From NCBI GenBank assembly GCA_963704025.1, contig CAVPGP010000002.1, forward strand, positions 62,001-126,000: a stretch of 64,000 nt of DNA, read 5' to 3'. Of this stretch, positions 19,408-28,200 are shown piece by piece; position 1 is the first letter of the stretch, and the number at the start of each line of letters is the position of its first letter. Position numbers and translations under genes: made by a program. The DNA comes from CAVPGP01 sp963704025. Lineage in GTDB: Bacteria > Actinomycetota > Thermoleophilia > Gaiellales > Gaiellaceae. The notes under the pieces were generated by a model that saw nothing but the letters and a program-made list of their open reading frames with translations, was not told the origin of the DNA and made no database searches.

Positions 19408-20328
19408 ATGGCGAACGAGGCCGTGATCGAGTGGCTGCTCGCGGGCGACCCGGTCATCCGCTGGCAGGTGCTGCGCGACCTTTTCGACGAGCCGGCCGAG
19501 GTGTGGGAGAAGGAGCGGCGCCGGACCGTCGACACCGGCTGGGTGGCGGACCTGCTCGAGCGGCGAGGATCCGACGGCGAGTGGCCGAAGGGACGGTGGA
19601 CGGATTCTGTCTGGACACTGCTGCTGCTGGTCGCGTGCGGGCTTCCCGAGGATCACCCGGCTGCGGCCGCCCCCGTGGAGCGTCTGCTCGGACGGTTCAT
19701 GCCCACCGGCGCCGACGTGGATCGCGGGTTCATGTTGAAGCGCGTCGATCTCTGCCACCTGGGCTTCTGGCTCGGGCTCGGCGCGTACTTTCTGGACGGC
19801 GATCCGCGGCTCGCTCCCCTCGGTGAGGCGGTGCTCAGCGCACAGCTCGACGACGGCGGATGGAACTGCCGCGTGCGAAACCGGCCGGGCACACGTCACG
19901 GCTCGTTCCACACGACGTTCAACGTGCTGGAGAACCTTCGCCTCGCGGCCGCCCGGAGCGCGGTCTCGGAGCAGGCGTTCCGTGACGCCGAGGCTCGCGC
20001 GCTCGAGTTCATGCTGGCGCACCGGCTGTACCGCTCCGACCGAACGGGAGACGTGATCTCCGATCGCTTCACCGAACTCACGTACCCGTGGCACTGGCAC
20101 TACACGGTGCTGCGCGGCCTCGACTATGTGCGTCTCACGCCGGCGATCGCCGACGAGCGCCTGGACGACGCCGTCCGCCTCCTGCGCGAGAAGCGCCGGC
20201 CCAACGGGCGGTGGCCGCTGCAGAAGCGCATTCCCGGCACGCTCCTCGTCGAGATGGAGAAGCCCGGCGGCGACAGCCGGTGGAACACCCTCCGGGCGCT
20301 CCGCGTCCTGCGGTGCCGGGACGTCTAG
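19408..20328 (+). CDS. Squalene-cyclase-like alpha-alpha toroid protein
   Basis: 306 residues built of repeated helical hairpins, with repeat-like phrases: LSAQLDDGGWNCRVR, SFHTTFNVLENLRLA, LREKRRPNGRWPLQK. These match the QW-type motifs (QxxxGxW) of the terpenoid cyclase/prenyltransferase toroid. It is half the length of real squalene-hopene cyclases (about 630 residues) and lacks the catalytic DxDD. So it is a single-barrel relative, seen in actinobacteria, of unknown activity. It could bind prenyl or other hydrophobic substrates. No terpenoid gene is nearby. Confidence 0.75.
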   Translation: MANEAVIEWLLAGDPVIRWQVLRDLFDEPAEVWEKERRRTVDTGWVADLLERRGSDGEWPKGRWTDSVWTLLLLVACGLPEDHPAAAAPVERLLGRFMPTGADVDRGFMLKRVDLCHLGFWLGLGAYFLDGDPRLAPLGEAVLSAQLDDGGWNCRVRNRPGTRHGSFHTTFNVLENLRLAAARSAVSEQAFRDAEARALEFMLAHRLYRSDRTGDVISDRFTELTYPWHWHYTVLRGLDYVRLTPAIADERLDDAVRLLREKRRPNGRWPLQKRIPGTLLVEMEKPGGDSRWNTLRALRVLRCRDV

Positions 20329-20353
20329 TGTGCACGTTGACGGGGGGTGTGTC

Positions 20354-21142
20354 ATGCAGGACACCATCAGACGGCATCCACGGATCACGCTCTGGATCGG
20401 CCTGATTGCGGTGGCGGGGCTCGCGCTCGCGCTCGTCGCGGTCCTGACCCGCGGCGGGGACGCGACGACGGCGACGACCACGGTCGCGGTCACCGTCACG
20501 CGCACGACGACGACGCCGGCGGCGACCGCGACGACCGGCACCGCGACGACCGGGACGGGGGCGGTGCAGGCACGATCGGGAGTGACGACGGTCGTGCGCG
20601 ACGTCGGTCCGTTCACCGGCGTGAACCTCGCCGGAGCGAACGTCGTCAACGTCCACGTCGGCGGCGCCCGCAGCGTGACAGTGACCGGCGAGCGGCGCAT
20701 CCTCCCGCTGGTGAAGACCACCGTCCGGTCGGGCGAGCTGGTGATCTCGAACAGCGGCCGCTTCACGACGCAGGCGCCGCTCCACGTCGACGTGACGTTG
20801 CCGACGCTGTCGTCGGTCGCCCTGGACGGCAGCGGCCGGCTCACGGTGGACGGCGTGAACGCGCCGCATTTCGCGGTCGTCCTCGGCGGGAGCGGGGTCG
20901 TGCGCGCGGCGGGCCGGACCGACGATCTGCGGGCGGAGCTCAAGGGCGTCGGCGCGGTCGAGCTCGCGCAGCTCGTCGCGGCGAATGCACGCGCGGTCCT
21001 CGGCGGCTCGGGCCGGTTGGCGGTCAACGTGACGCGCTCGCTGCAGGCGTCACTGTCCGGGACCGGTTCGATCGTCTATGGCGGGAGCCCGGCGGACGTG
21101 AAGAGCGAGGTGACCGGGAGCGGCACGATCACCAGCGGGTGA
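20354..21142 (+). CDS. GIN-domain (DUF2807) surface protein
   Basis: 262 residues. An N-terminal anchor (ITLWIGLIAVAGLALALVAV) is followed by a Thr/Ala-rich linker (about 40-75) and a right-handed beta-helix-like domain with GIN features: GPFTGVNLAGANVVNVHVG, TLPTLSSVALDGSGRLTVDG, then repeated short G-S-G turns (LGGSGVV, LGGSGRLAV, SGTGSIVYGG, VTGSGTI). DUF2807 heads occur in putative adhesins and cell-envelope proteins. Likely outside the membrane, anchored by the N-terminal span. Starts 25 bases after the toroid gene. Confidence 0.8.
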   Translation: MQDTIRRHPRITLWIGLIAVAGLALALVAVLTRGGDATTATTTVAVTVTRTTTTPAATATTGTATTGTGAVQARSGVTTVVRDVGPFTGVNLAGANVVNVHVGGARSVTVTGERRILPLVKTTVRSGELVISNSGRFTTQAPLHVDVTLPTLSSVALDGSGRLTVDGVNAPHFAVVLGGSGVVRAAGRTDDLRAELKGVGAVELAQLVAANARAVLGGSGRLAVNVTRSLQASLSGTGSIVYGGSPADVKSEVTGSGTITSG

Positions 21143-21198
21143 GGCCGCCGCGATCGTGCATGGGCGCAAGGACCGCGCGAGCGCGCTAGGTTTCCCCG

Positions 21199-21408
21199 AT
21201 GTCGATCGAGTTCGCCGCGCAGCGGCTGGAGATCGGGGACGTCGTCCTGGTCGACCTCCCCGGAGAGGGCCAGCTCGAGGCGACCGTGGTGCGGCCGGTC
21301 GAGCGAACGGCGACAACCGTCCGCGCGACGCTTCGCGCCGGCGGCCGGGAGGACTTTGCCCAGGAGTGGGCCGTCGGCGAGCTGGTCACGGTCGTGCGCG
21401 GCCCCTGA
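21199..21408 (+). CDS. Small hypothetical protein
   Basis: 69 residues, all soluble, with alternating strands (IGDVVLVDLPGEGQLEATVV, TTVRATLRAGG) that suggest a small SH3-like or KOW-like barrel. Good codon bias. No family recognised. Confidence 0.6.
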   Translation: MSIEFAAQRLEIGDVVLVDLPGEGQLEATVVRPVERTATTVRATLRAGGREDFAQEWAVGELVTVVRGP

Positions 21409-21508
21409 CGCGCCGCAACGCGTCCCCCGTTCGAGTGTTGCGCCAGCCCCGCCCGCGAGCGGATAGTTCGACGTGCGGCAAATCACGAGGCGAGAGGCAT
21501 CTGCGGCG

Positions 21509-21733
21509 ATGCGAGTACGACTCTCTGATCCGACCCTCTTCGACGACCTGCGCACCTACCTAGCGCGGAGAGCGTGCGTCGTCCGCCGGGCGGAAGGCCA
21601 GCGGCTCGAGGTCGAGGTCCCGGAGGCGACCGACCCGATGACGGCGCGCCGTGAGCTGGAGCTCTATCTCGCCTCGTGGCGCGTCTCGCACGGCGATGTC
21701 GTCGTGGACGTCGACGACGCCGCGGCCTGCTAG
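21509..21733 (+). CDS. Small hypothetical protein
   Basis: 74 residues from ATG at 21509 (MRVRLSDPTLFDDLRTYLAR). An earlier GTG at 21473 is possible, but the extra 12 residues look non-coding. The pattern helix, ACVVRRAEGQRLEVEVPE, helix, HGDVVVDVDD suggests a small alpha/beta fold. Proteins opening this way recur in Thermoleophilia-like genomes, but I know of no function. Confidence 0.6.
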   Translation: MRVRLSDPTLFDDLRTYLARRACVVRRAEGQRLEVEVPEATDPMTARRELELYLASWRVSHGDVVVDVDDAAAC

Positions 21734-21763
21734 CCCCGCGATCGCCCCATCTACACTGGCTCG

Positions 21764-22564
21764 ATGCGACGCCGTCTGCTCCCGCTGGGCGTTCTGTTCG
21801 TGGTTGCGACGTCGTTCGTGCCGCGTGCTCTGGCCGACGGCGACCCCGCCAGCGACGTCCTGCTGACGGAGGACGCCTACGTGCCCGCCGAGAGCCTTCG
21901 CGGTGCGCCGGCCGCAGCCCTGCAGAAGGCGATCGCCGCCGCCTACGGCCGCGGTTTCCGCGTCAAGGTCGCGGTGATCGCGACGAAGACGGACCTCGGT
22001 GCAGTCCCGCAGCTCTTCGGCAGCCCGAACAAGTATGCGAGCTTCCTCGGCAAGGAGATCGCGTTCTACTACGTCGGCCCGCTGCTCGTGGTCATGCCCA
22101 AGGGGTTCGGGATCTACGACGGCGGCCGCACGACGGCCGCGGAGCAGCGGGCGCTGAAGGGGGTCGCCGTCTCGGGCAGCACGTCGGACGCCCTGATCGC
22201 CGTGGCGTCAGCCGCCGTGAAGAAGCTGAACGCGGCCGGAGCGCTCAAGTCCAAGGACATCCTGGCGCCGACGGCGCTGCCGCTGAGCACGACCGTGCGT
22301 GCCGGGCAGCCGGCGAAGCTCGGCTTCAAGGTGCTCGAGGACAGCCAGCGGGCCGGCGCGACGGTCACGGTCTACGCAGGCGACGCCAAGCTGGCCACGC
22401 TTCGTATGCCGCTGCGGCACACGGTCTACATGGACACGCACTTCCTCACCTGGCGGGCGCCGGATCCCCTCCCGGCGGAGCCGCTGCGGTTGTGCGTCGT
22501 GGCTACAGACGCGGCCGGCAACCGGAGCAGGCAGAACTGCCTGCCGATTCCGACGGCGAAGTAG
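21764..22564 (+). CDS. Secreted protein, TPM-like N-terminal part
   Basis: 266 residues. A signal peptide (RLLPLGVLFVVATSFVPRALA, cut after ALA) precedes an alpha/beta region (LQKAIAAAYGRGFRVKVAVI, IAFYYVGPLLVVMPKGFGIY) that recalls TPM-type domains. A C-terminal beta region carries YAGDAKLATLRMPL and ends in a Cys pair (LCVVATDAAGNRSRQNC). Likely an exported protein; role unknown. The three genes from 21199 run in the same direction with short gaps. Confidence 0.65.
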   Translation: MRRRLLPLGVLFVVATSFVPRALADGDPASDVLLTEDAYVPAESLRGAPAAALQKAIAAAYGRGFRVKVAVIATKTDLGAVPQLFGSPNKYASFLGKEIAFYYVGPLLVVMPKGFGIYDGGRTTAAEQRALKGVAVSGSTSDALIAVASAAVKKLNAAGALKSKDILAPTALPLSTTVRAGQPAKLGFKVLEDSQRAGATVTVYAGDAKLATLRMPLRHTVYMDTHFLTWRAPDPLPAEPLRLCVVATDAAGNRSRQNCLPIPTAK

Positions 22565-22586
22565 CGCGACCCGGCTCGTCGGGGCG

Positions 22587-23165
22587 TCAACGCGGGAAGC
22601 GGAAGCTCCGGTGCGGTGGGACGTACGGGCCGATCTCCACCACGATCTGGGCGTGCGGAGCAAGCGGGATCCGGCGGACGTCGCCGCGCCAGCGCCTCCC
22701 CGCGACCCAGGCCCGCACCCCGCGGCCGGTCGCGTCGCGGAACCCGGCAAGCCGGGCCCGCGCGAGCGGCTGGCCCCAGAGTCGGAACAGATGGCCGATC
22801 GTCCGTGGTCGGCCGACGGCGACCTCGACCACGCCTGTCGGCGCGGTCGTCCGGAGCGAATACGAGCAGCGTCCCCGGCGCACGTACGCCCCGTCGCGGG
22901 CGAGCGGCGGCGCCATTCCGATCCCGGCCGGCAGAAGGAGCACGCGGCCTCGCGCGAAGAGCTCGACGTGGGCGAGCACACGCGCGCCCGGACTGCGCAG
23001 ACAGCGGTCGCCTGCCACGGGCTCCGCCCGCGCGACCGCAGGGGAGGTCGGCCCGACGAGAAAGCCGGCTCCGACTCCGATCGGGGTCGGAACCGGTGCG
23101 GCGGACGCCGCGCCCGTCAGGAGGAGCACTCCCACGAGAGCCGCCGAGAGCCTGCGCACCCGCAC
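22587..23165 (-). CDS. Secreted hypothetical protein
   Basis: 192 residues with a clear signal peptide (RLSAALVGVLLLTGAASAA, cut after ASA). The mature part is Arg- and Gly-rich, with two Cys (GDRCLRSPG, RGRCSYSLR) that could pair, and ends YVPPHRSFRFPR. No family recognised. It converges on the gene ending at 22564. Confidence 0.65.
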   Translation of the reverse strand: MRVRRLSAALVGVLLLTGAASAAPVPTPIGVGAGFLVGPTSPAVARAEPVAGDRCLRSPGARVLAHVELFARGRVLLLPAGIGMAPPLARDGAYVRRGRCSYSLRTTAPTGVVEVAVGRPRTIGHLFRLWGQPLARARLAGFRDATGRGVRAWVAGRRWRGDVRRIPLAPHAQIVVEIGPYVPPHRSFRFPR

Positions 23166-23220
23166 CGTCTCAGCCTAGACGGCGTGCAGACGGGCGGCGA
23201 GAGCAAAAGAGCGAGAACAG

Positions 23221-23242
23221 AGGGCGCCGGGCCCGGCGCCCT
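23221..23242 (-). terminator. Hairpin terminator, perfect palindrome
   Basis: A 22-base perfect palindrome: arm AGGGCGCCGGG (23221-23231), then its inverse. It lies 7 bases past the stop of the minus-strand gene ending at 23250. On that strand it is followed by the T-rich CTGTTCTCGCTCTTTT, as expected of an intrinsic terminator. Confidence 0.75.
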
Positions 23243-23249
23243 CCACCGC

Positions 23250-23441
23250 TCAGCGCGGGATGTTCACGAGGCCGATGCCGGGCACGACCATCCGCTGACC
23301 AGGCTTGACCAGGTCGCTGAGGACGATCTGCTTCGTCGCCTGCTGGGGTGCCGAGGGCTCCCCCGGCGGAATGCGGCCCTGCGCGCCTGCGACGAGGCCC
23401 AGCGCGAGGATTGCCGGCAGCGCGATGCGCACGATCTTCAT
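23250..23441 (-). CDS. Small secreted protein
   Basis: 63 residues from ATG at 23441, with AGGAGGAA 7 bases upstream, so the start is secure. Signal peptide IVRIALPAILALGLVAGAQG, then about 40 residues ending LVKPGQRMVVPGIGLVNIPR. Possibly a tiny exported peptide. Followed by a strong terminator, so it is transcribed alone. Function unknown. Confidence 0.7.
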   Translation of the reverse strand: MKIVRIALPAILALGLVAGAQGRIPPGEPSAPQQATKQIVLSDLVKPGQRMVVPGIGLVNIPR

Positions 23442-23627
23442 TGTCTTCCTCCTGTCGCTCCGGCCGCTCGTGCGGCCCTCCCACAGGAGACTCGGCGGCG
23501 GTAAAGGCCGCCTTCGCCGCCGGTAAACCGTTCTCGGGGACGACACTCGATCGTTCCCGCGGCCGATGTCCCGTGCCGCCGTCCGTCGTACCGTCACCTG
23601 AGCAGACGGAGACGAGAGGAGCGGACC

Positions 23628-23975
23628 ATGTACGGGATCACGAACGCGCAGCTGCCGGCCTCCTGGCTCAGCACGCGGCTCGGCGCCGACGCCGACGAGC
23701 TCGAAGGACTTCGGCGCGGCGGCGAGCTCTTCGCGGTGGAAGGCGACGGCGAATGGCTCTATCCGGCCTGGCAGTTCGGCCCGGGTGGACAGGTGCCGCG
23801 GGGCGTCCGGCAGGTCGTCCGCACCGCGCAGGCGCGTGGCCTGACCGAGGCGCGCCTCATCGAGGTGCTGCGGCGGCGCGTCGGGCTGGTGGGCGGCCAG
23901 CGGCTCGTCGACCTGCTGTTTGCGGGCGACTCGGCGCGGGTCGTCTCCGAGGTCCAGGCCGCCGCGGCGGTCTGA
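23628..23975 (+). CDS. Antitoxin-like small protein (MbcA/ParS-type region), uncertain
   Basis: 115 residues. The order is a short helical part with WLSTRLGADADELEGLRRGG, a WQF strand (LYPAWQFGPGGQVP), then LIEVLRRRVGLVGGQRLVDLLFAGD. That last stretch resembles the toxin-binding helix pair found in Xre/MbcA/ParS antitoxins. No RES or other toxin gene is adjacent. It stops two bases before the convergent histidine kinase ends. Treat the family as a guess. Confidence 0.55.
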   Translation: MYGITNAQLPASWLSTRLGADADELEGLRRGGELFAVEGDGEWLYPAWQFGPGGQVPRGVRQVVRTAQARGLTEARLIEVLRRRVGLVGGQRLVDLLFAGDSARVVSEVQAAAAV

Positions 23976-23976
23976 G

Positions 23977-25551
23977 CTAGCCGATCCGGAACGTGGCGGC
24001 GAGCCTCGTGCCGCCGCCCTCCGGGCTCTCGAACCAGAAGGTGCCGCGGGCGGCCTCGACCCGGTCGCGCAGACCGCGGATGCCGGTGCCTGCCGCGCTC
24101 GCGCCGCCGCACCCGTCGTCGGCGACGGCGCACGTGAGCAGGCCGTCCGCCTGCGAGACGCGCACCGAGGCGGACGTCGCCTCTGCGTGCTTGGCGGAGT
24201 TCGTCAGCGACTCCGCGACGAGATAGTAGATGGCGGCCGCGACGTCCTCGGTGACGTCGCCGGCCTCGACCGACACCTCGACGGGCATCGGCGCCCGCGC
24301 GCCGAGGCCCTGGAGCGCGCGCTCGAGCCCGAACTCGGCGAGGACGGCAGGGTGGAGGCCGTGCGCAAGACGCCTGAGCTCCTCGATCGCGACGGCTGCG
24401 TCCTCGGCCGCCTTCGTGAGCAGCTCCGCGACGCCTTGCCCGCCGACCTCCAGCCGCTGCAGCGCCCAGCGGAGCGCGAGCGAGAGGGCCACGAGTTGCT
24501 GCTGTGCGCCGTCGTGGAGGTTCCGCTGCAGCCGCGCCCGCTCCGCGTCGCTCGCACGCAGCACGCGGGCCCGCGACTCGAGCAGCTGCTCGCGCGCGTC
24601 GGCGCCGACGATCGCGACCGAGAGCAGCTCCGCGAACTCGTGCAGGCGCTGCTCGATCCCGTCCGCGAAGGGCGACTGCTCGCCCGTGACGACGATCACG
24701 GCGCCCCAGGGCCGCCCGTCGACGAGAATCGGGGCGGCGGCGCTGGCCGTGAGGCCGTGCTCCCGAATCGCGTCGGCCACCTCGCCCTCGAGGTCGTCGT
24801 AGTTCTCGAGCCTGTGGGGCTCGGCCGAGCGGTACACGCGCGCGACGGCGGAGTCGGCGGCCAGCGAGATGCTCGAGCCGAGCGGGAAGGCTGGGATCTC
24901 GTCCAGTGAGAAGCGGCCGACGACCGTCGCCGTCTCGTCGTCGTTGTAGCGCAGGATCGCGGAGGTGCGGCCGCCGATCACGCGGGCCATCTCACCCGTG
25001 ACGGCCTGGAAGATCTCGTCCGGCTGGTGGCTCGTCGCCACGAGCGTCGCCACGCGGCGCAGGGCGCTCTGCTCGGCCGCGAGCCGCGTCAGCTCGACCA
25101 GCCGGGACTCGAGCATCTGGTGGAGCGAGCGCACCTCCGCCGAGGCCCGCTCGCGCTCGCCGAGCCGAAGGCCGGCCGTGACGATGCAGACCGGCGTCCC
25201 GTCCTCCGCGGTGATCGGACGGTTCGACCAGGCGACGAGGAAGCGCGAGTGGTCCTTCGCGACCCACTGTCCCACCATCGGGGTCGGGCGGCGGGTCTCC
25301 CAGCTGCGCTCGAGGAAGACGTGGAAGTTGTCGCGCTCCTCGGGCGGGATGACGAGATCGCACGCGTCTGCGCCGACCGCCTCCTCGGCGGTGTAGCCGG
25401 TGGCCTCCTGGCACTGGCGGTTGAAGTGCAGGATGCGGCCGTCCGGCGCGAGGATGCACACGAGCGAGTGCGAGGTCTCGACCAGGGCGTCCACGATGGC
25501 GAGCTTGGTGGCGCTGGCCGCGATCGTCACGCCTTCGGACATCTCGCTCAC
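23977..25551 (-). CDS. PAS-GAF sensor histidine kinase (HisKA_3 type)
   Basis: 524 residues. PAS domain about 20-130 (LVCILAPDGRILHFNRQCQE, ATGYTAEEAVG). GAF domain about 160-315. Phosphoacceptor helix with LQRNLHDGAQQQL, the His at about 345, as in NarL-partner kinases. HATPase_c near the C-terminus (LVAESLTNSAKHAEAT, VADDGCGG, GIRGLRDRV). No membrane spans, so a soluble sensor. No response regulator is in the window, so its partner is elsewhere. It starts 22 bases after the DUF885 gene upstream and is likely in the same transcript as HIT and DUF885. Confidence 0.9.
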   Translation of the reverse strand: MSEMSEGVTIAASATKLAIVDALVETSHSLVCILAPDGRILHFNRQCQEATGYTAEEAVGADACDLVIPPEERDNFHVFLERSWETRRPTPMVGQWVAKDHSRFLVAWSNRPITAEDGTPVCIVTAGLRLGERERASAEVRSLHQMLESRLVELTRLAAEQSALRRVATLVATSHQPDEIFQAVTGEMARVIGGRTSAILRYNDDETATVVGRFSLDEIPAFPLGSSISLAADSAVARVYRSAEPHRLENYDDLEGEVADAIREHGLTASAAAPILVDGRPWGAVIVVTGEQSPFADGIEQRLHEFAELLSVAIVGADAREQLLESRARVLRASDAERARLQRNLHDGAQQQLVALSLALRWALQRLEVGGQGVAELLTKAAEDAAVAIEELRRLAHGLHPAVLAEFGLERALQGLGARAPMPVEVSVEAGDVTEDVAAAIYYLVAESLTNSAKHAEATSASVRVSQADGLLTCAVADDGCGGASAAGTGIRGLRDRVEAARGTFWFESPEGGGTRLAATFRIG

Positions 25552-25573
25552 GGTAGCGGAGGCTCCGGCCCGG

Positions 25574-26731
25574 CTACTGGAGGTCCGCGGGCGTCAGCTG
25601 CTCCGTCAGCAGGCGCCGGAAGCGGGCGCGATCGCCGTCGACCCAGTCGCCGACGAGCCGCTCGCCGCTCGAGTAGTTGAAGACGTAGGAGCGCCACGTC
25701 GGGTCGGTCACGAACTGGATGTGCTTCGCCGCGCGGTCGTCGTTCGCGAGCGCCCAGCGCTTGTAGTAGTCGCGCACCTCCTCGAGAGGCACGCCGTCCC
25801 GATGGATCTGGAGCGCCGTGTTGGCCGAGACGAAGCCGAGCGTACGCGACGCGGCGCGAAGCGCCCGGCTGCGCTCGACGTGGTACGGGATCCCGAGCGG
25901 CCGGAGCATCGCCGCTCCCCAGTCGTCGGGATCCTCGTCCAGGACGATCGCGAGCGCGTTCGTCGCGATTCCCTCCGAGAGCAGCGACTGGGGCGTCGGA
26001 ACAAGGAGGAGCGTCTCCTCGAGCCGCCCCTCGGACTGGACCTGCAGCGCCTCCTTGAGCGCGTGCTCGGTGTGATGGCCGGGGTACATCTCGTGCGCGA
26101 CGAGGTCGGGCAGGTTGTACGAGCGGGTGGGGAGGTCGGTGTTCAGCACCGACCGGCTGCGGAGGCCGCCGAGGTAGTAGTTGAACCCGGCCCATGGCTC
26201 GTTCGTGACGAGCTCCGACTCGACCTCCTCGCCTGCCGGAAGCTGGACGAGCGCGCCCGTGCGCTCGCGGAGCTCAACCTTGAGGGCGTCCATGGCCGGG
26301 CCGATGAGCTCGGCCGGGACGACCTGCGTCTCGTTCCATGCCTGGTAGCGCTCGTGGAGGTCCCCGCCGCCCGGAAGGGCGTCGTCGAGGAGCCCGAGCG
26401 CCTCCGCGAACTCCTGCTCGGGAGTCGGTGCGGGTCGGACCCCGTAGCAGCGCTCGACCTCGTCGACGTAGTCGACCGCCTCGCCTGCCAGGCGCCGCGC
26501 CGCGGTCTCCGCGCCGAGGAGCTGGGCTCCGAGCCAGCGCCGGCGCTGCTCGTTCTCGAGCGCGCCGAGCTCGCCGCGGAGCGCGACCGCCTCGGCCACG
26601 AGCGCCGCGGCCGGCACGAGCTCCTCGGACTCGGCCTGCTCCTTCAGCTCGGCCGGGCCGTAGTAGGCGTCGACGTAGCCCTCCACGTGGCGCCCCAGCC
26701 GGAGCCCGAGGAGGAGGTAACGCTCGATCAT
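25574..26731 (-). CDS. DUF885 family putative metalloprotease
   Basis: 385 residues from ATG at 26731. The zinc-site-like motif AHEMYPGHHTEHALKEAL (HExxxGHH plus E) in the second half is the DUF885 signature. That family is thought to be zinc peptidases, with a distant link to carboxypeptidase Taq. No signal peptide is seen, so it is probably cytosolic. The ATG overlaps the stop of the HIT gene by four bases (ATGA), so expression is coupled. Substrate unknown. Confidence 0.8.
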   Translation of the reverse strand: MIERYLLLGLRLGRHVEGYVDAYYGPAELKEQAESEELVPAAALVAEAVALRGELGALENEQRRRWLGAQLLGAETAARRLAGEAVDYVDEVERCYGVRPAPTPEQEFAEALGLLDDALPGGGDLHERYQAWNETQVVPAELIGPAMDALKVELRERTGALVQLPAGEEVESELVTNEPWAGFNYYLGGLRSRSVLNTDLPTRSYNLPDLVAHEMYPGHHTEHALKEALQVQSEGRLEETLLLVPTPQSLLSEGIATNALAIVLDEDPDDWGAAMLRPLGIPYHVERSRALRAASRTLGFVSANTALQIHRDGVPLEEVRDYYKRWALANDDRAAKHIQFVTDPTWRSYVFNYSSGERLVGDWVDGDRARFRRLLTEQLTPADLQ

Positions 26732-27201
26732 GGCCAGGCGGACGATAACCGCCTGGCCGACTCGTCGAGGTGCTCCGGGATCACCTTGACGTCGGCCAGC
26801 ACCGGCATGAAATTCGTGTCGCCGCTCCAGCGCGGGACGACATGCAGGTGGACGTGGTCCTCGATGCCGGCGCCGGCCACGCGGCCGATGTTCCAGCCGA
26901 GGTTGAAGCCGTGTGGCGAGTATTCGCGCTCGAGCGCCTGCATCCCGCGCGCGGCGAGCGCATGGATCTCGGCCGCCTCCGCGGCCTCGAGCGATCCGAA
27001 CTCGCCGGTGTGACGGAGCGGCGCCACGAGCAGATGCCCCGACGCGTACGGGAACTTGTTCAGCAGCACGAGCGCGCGCTCGCCCCGGTGCACGAGCAGG
27101 CGCTCCTCCGGCTCGCAGAAGATGCAGCGGGAGGGCCCGTCGTCGGGCGAGCCGACGTACTCGAGCCGCCAGGGAGCCCACAGCCGGTCCGGCACGCGCA
27201 C
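26728..27201 (-). CDS. HIT family nucleotide phosphorylase/hydrolase
   Basis: 157 residues. Zinc-type Cys pair near the start (CIFCEPEER), LLNKFPYASGHLLVAPLRH, and the HIT triad HVHLHVVPRW. This matches the actinobacterial AP4A phosphorylase-like HIT proteins, which split diadenosine polyphosphates or other dinucleotides. The start is GTG at 27201, or GTG at 27195. First gene of the unit HIT-DUF885-kinase. Confidence 0.88.
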   Translation of the reverse strand: MRVPDRLWAPWRLEYVGSPDDGPSRCIFCEPEERLLVHRGERALVLLNKFPYASGHLLVAPLRHTGEFGSLEAAEAAEIHALAARGMQALEREYSPHGFNLGWNIGRVAGAGIEDHVHLHVVPRWSGDTNFMPVLADVKVIPEHLDESARRLSSAWP

Positions 27202-27366
27202 AGCCTATGTGCCGCGCGGGCGTTCCCTCGATCGAGGGAACCTGGACGCGGCGCGGCCGCCGACGGTCTATGGTCTTCGTTGCGCTCGAGCGCGGGTCAT
27301 GGGCAGGGCGCGGACGACTCGAGTCGACGCGCGGGGTTGAACTCACTGAGACGAAAGGATCGGCTG

Positions 27367-28200
27367 ATGACCGTTCGCAATGCGGCCGTGCTGGTCGCGT
27401 TGGCTCTTCTCGCGCTCGCACCGGCAGTCGGTGCTGCAGTCCGGGCGACGTCCTACACGGACGCCGCCGGGGATTCGCTGACTGCACCGGACGAGACCGC
27501 CATCGCGGTCTCGAACGACGCCGCCGGAGCGATCACCTTCAAGGTGACGGTCGCGAATCGGCCCGGACCGCTCAACGGCGACGATGCCGTCGCCGTCGCG
27601 ATCGACGCCGACCGAAATGCCGGCACCGGCGATTCCGACGGGATGGAATATCTCGTCGCGCTCGGCCCGGGCGGCGCAGCGGCGCTGAAGTGGGACGGGT
27701 CGCACTACGCGGCCTACGCACACGGGCCGGTCTCCGGCTCGTACTCGTCCGGGACGGCGCAGATCACGATCGGCAAGGCCGATCTCGGCGGTGTGGCCGC
27801 GTTCGACTTCTTCACGATGACGCTCGCCGCCGACGCACCTCAGCAGGACCGGGACTACGCGCCCGAGAACGGCGTCTTCACGTACACGCTGACGGTGCCT
27901 CCGAAGGCGACCCCTGCGAAGATCGGGTCGGCAGACACGTACTTCACGGCGGCGGCGCCGAAGGCGGGCAAGGTGTTCGGCGTCACGGGAGTCACCGTCT
28001 ACCTCACGGACAAGACGTTTGGCAAGACGTCGCCGGCCTCCTGCAGCGCCAAGCTCGCAGGGAGGGCGCTGAACCCTGTCGGCCGCTGCCGGTGGAAGGT
28101 TCCCGCGACCGCGAAGGGCAAGAAGCTCGTCGTGACCGTCTCGGTCTCGTACAAGGGTCACGCGGGGACGATCGAGCCCTACGTCTTCAAGATCAGGTAG
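27367..28200 (+). CDS. Secreted beta-sandwich protein
   Basis: 277 residues from ATG at 27367 with AAAGGA upstream. Signal peptide NAAVLVALALLALAPAVGAA. The N-terminal 160 residues look like a DOMON/CBM9-type sandwich (TSYTDAAGDSLTAPDETAIA, AVAIDADRNAGTGDSDG, a likely Ca or sugar site). The C-terminal part has two Cys (SCSAKLAGRALNPVGRC) in an immunoglobulin-like strand set. Exported, probably binding carbohydrate or haem at the surface (inference). It converges on, and overlaps by 8 bases, the methyltransferase gene. Confidence 0.7.
   Translation: MTVRNAAVLVALALLALAPAVGAAVRATSYTDAAGDSLTAPDETAIAVSNDAAGAITFKVTVANRPGPLNGDDAVAVAIDADRNAGTGDSDGMEYLVALGPGGAAALKWDGSHYAAYAHGPVSGSYSSGTAQITIGKADLGGVAAFDFFTMTLAADAPQQDRDYAPENGVFTYTLTVPPKATPAKIGSADTYFTAAAPKAGKVFGVTGVTVYLTDKTFGKTSPASCSAKLAGRALNPVGRCRWKVPATAKGKKLVVTVSVSYKGHAGTIEPYVFKIR

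Noticed and set aside
19171..21027. 618-codon minus-strand frame over the toroid and GIN genes
   Set aside because: Mixed Thr/Val/Arg repeats mirror the Thr-rich linker of the real gene; no family pattern.
23628..23975. Toxin-antitoxin module
   Set aside because: The protein has an antitoxin-like C-terminus, but no toxin gene lies next to it; only a histidine kinase and a small secreted protein.
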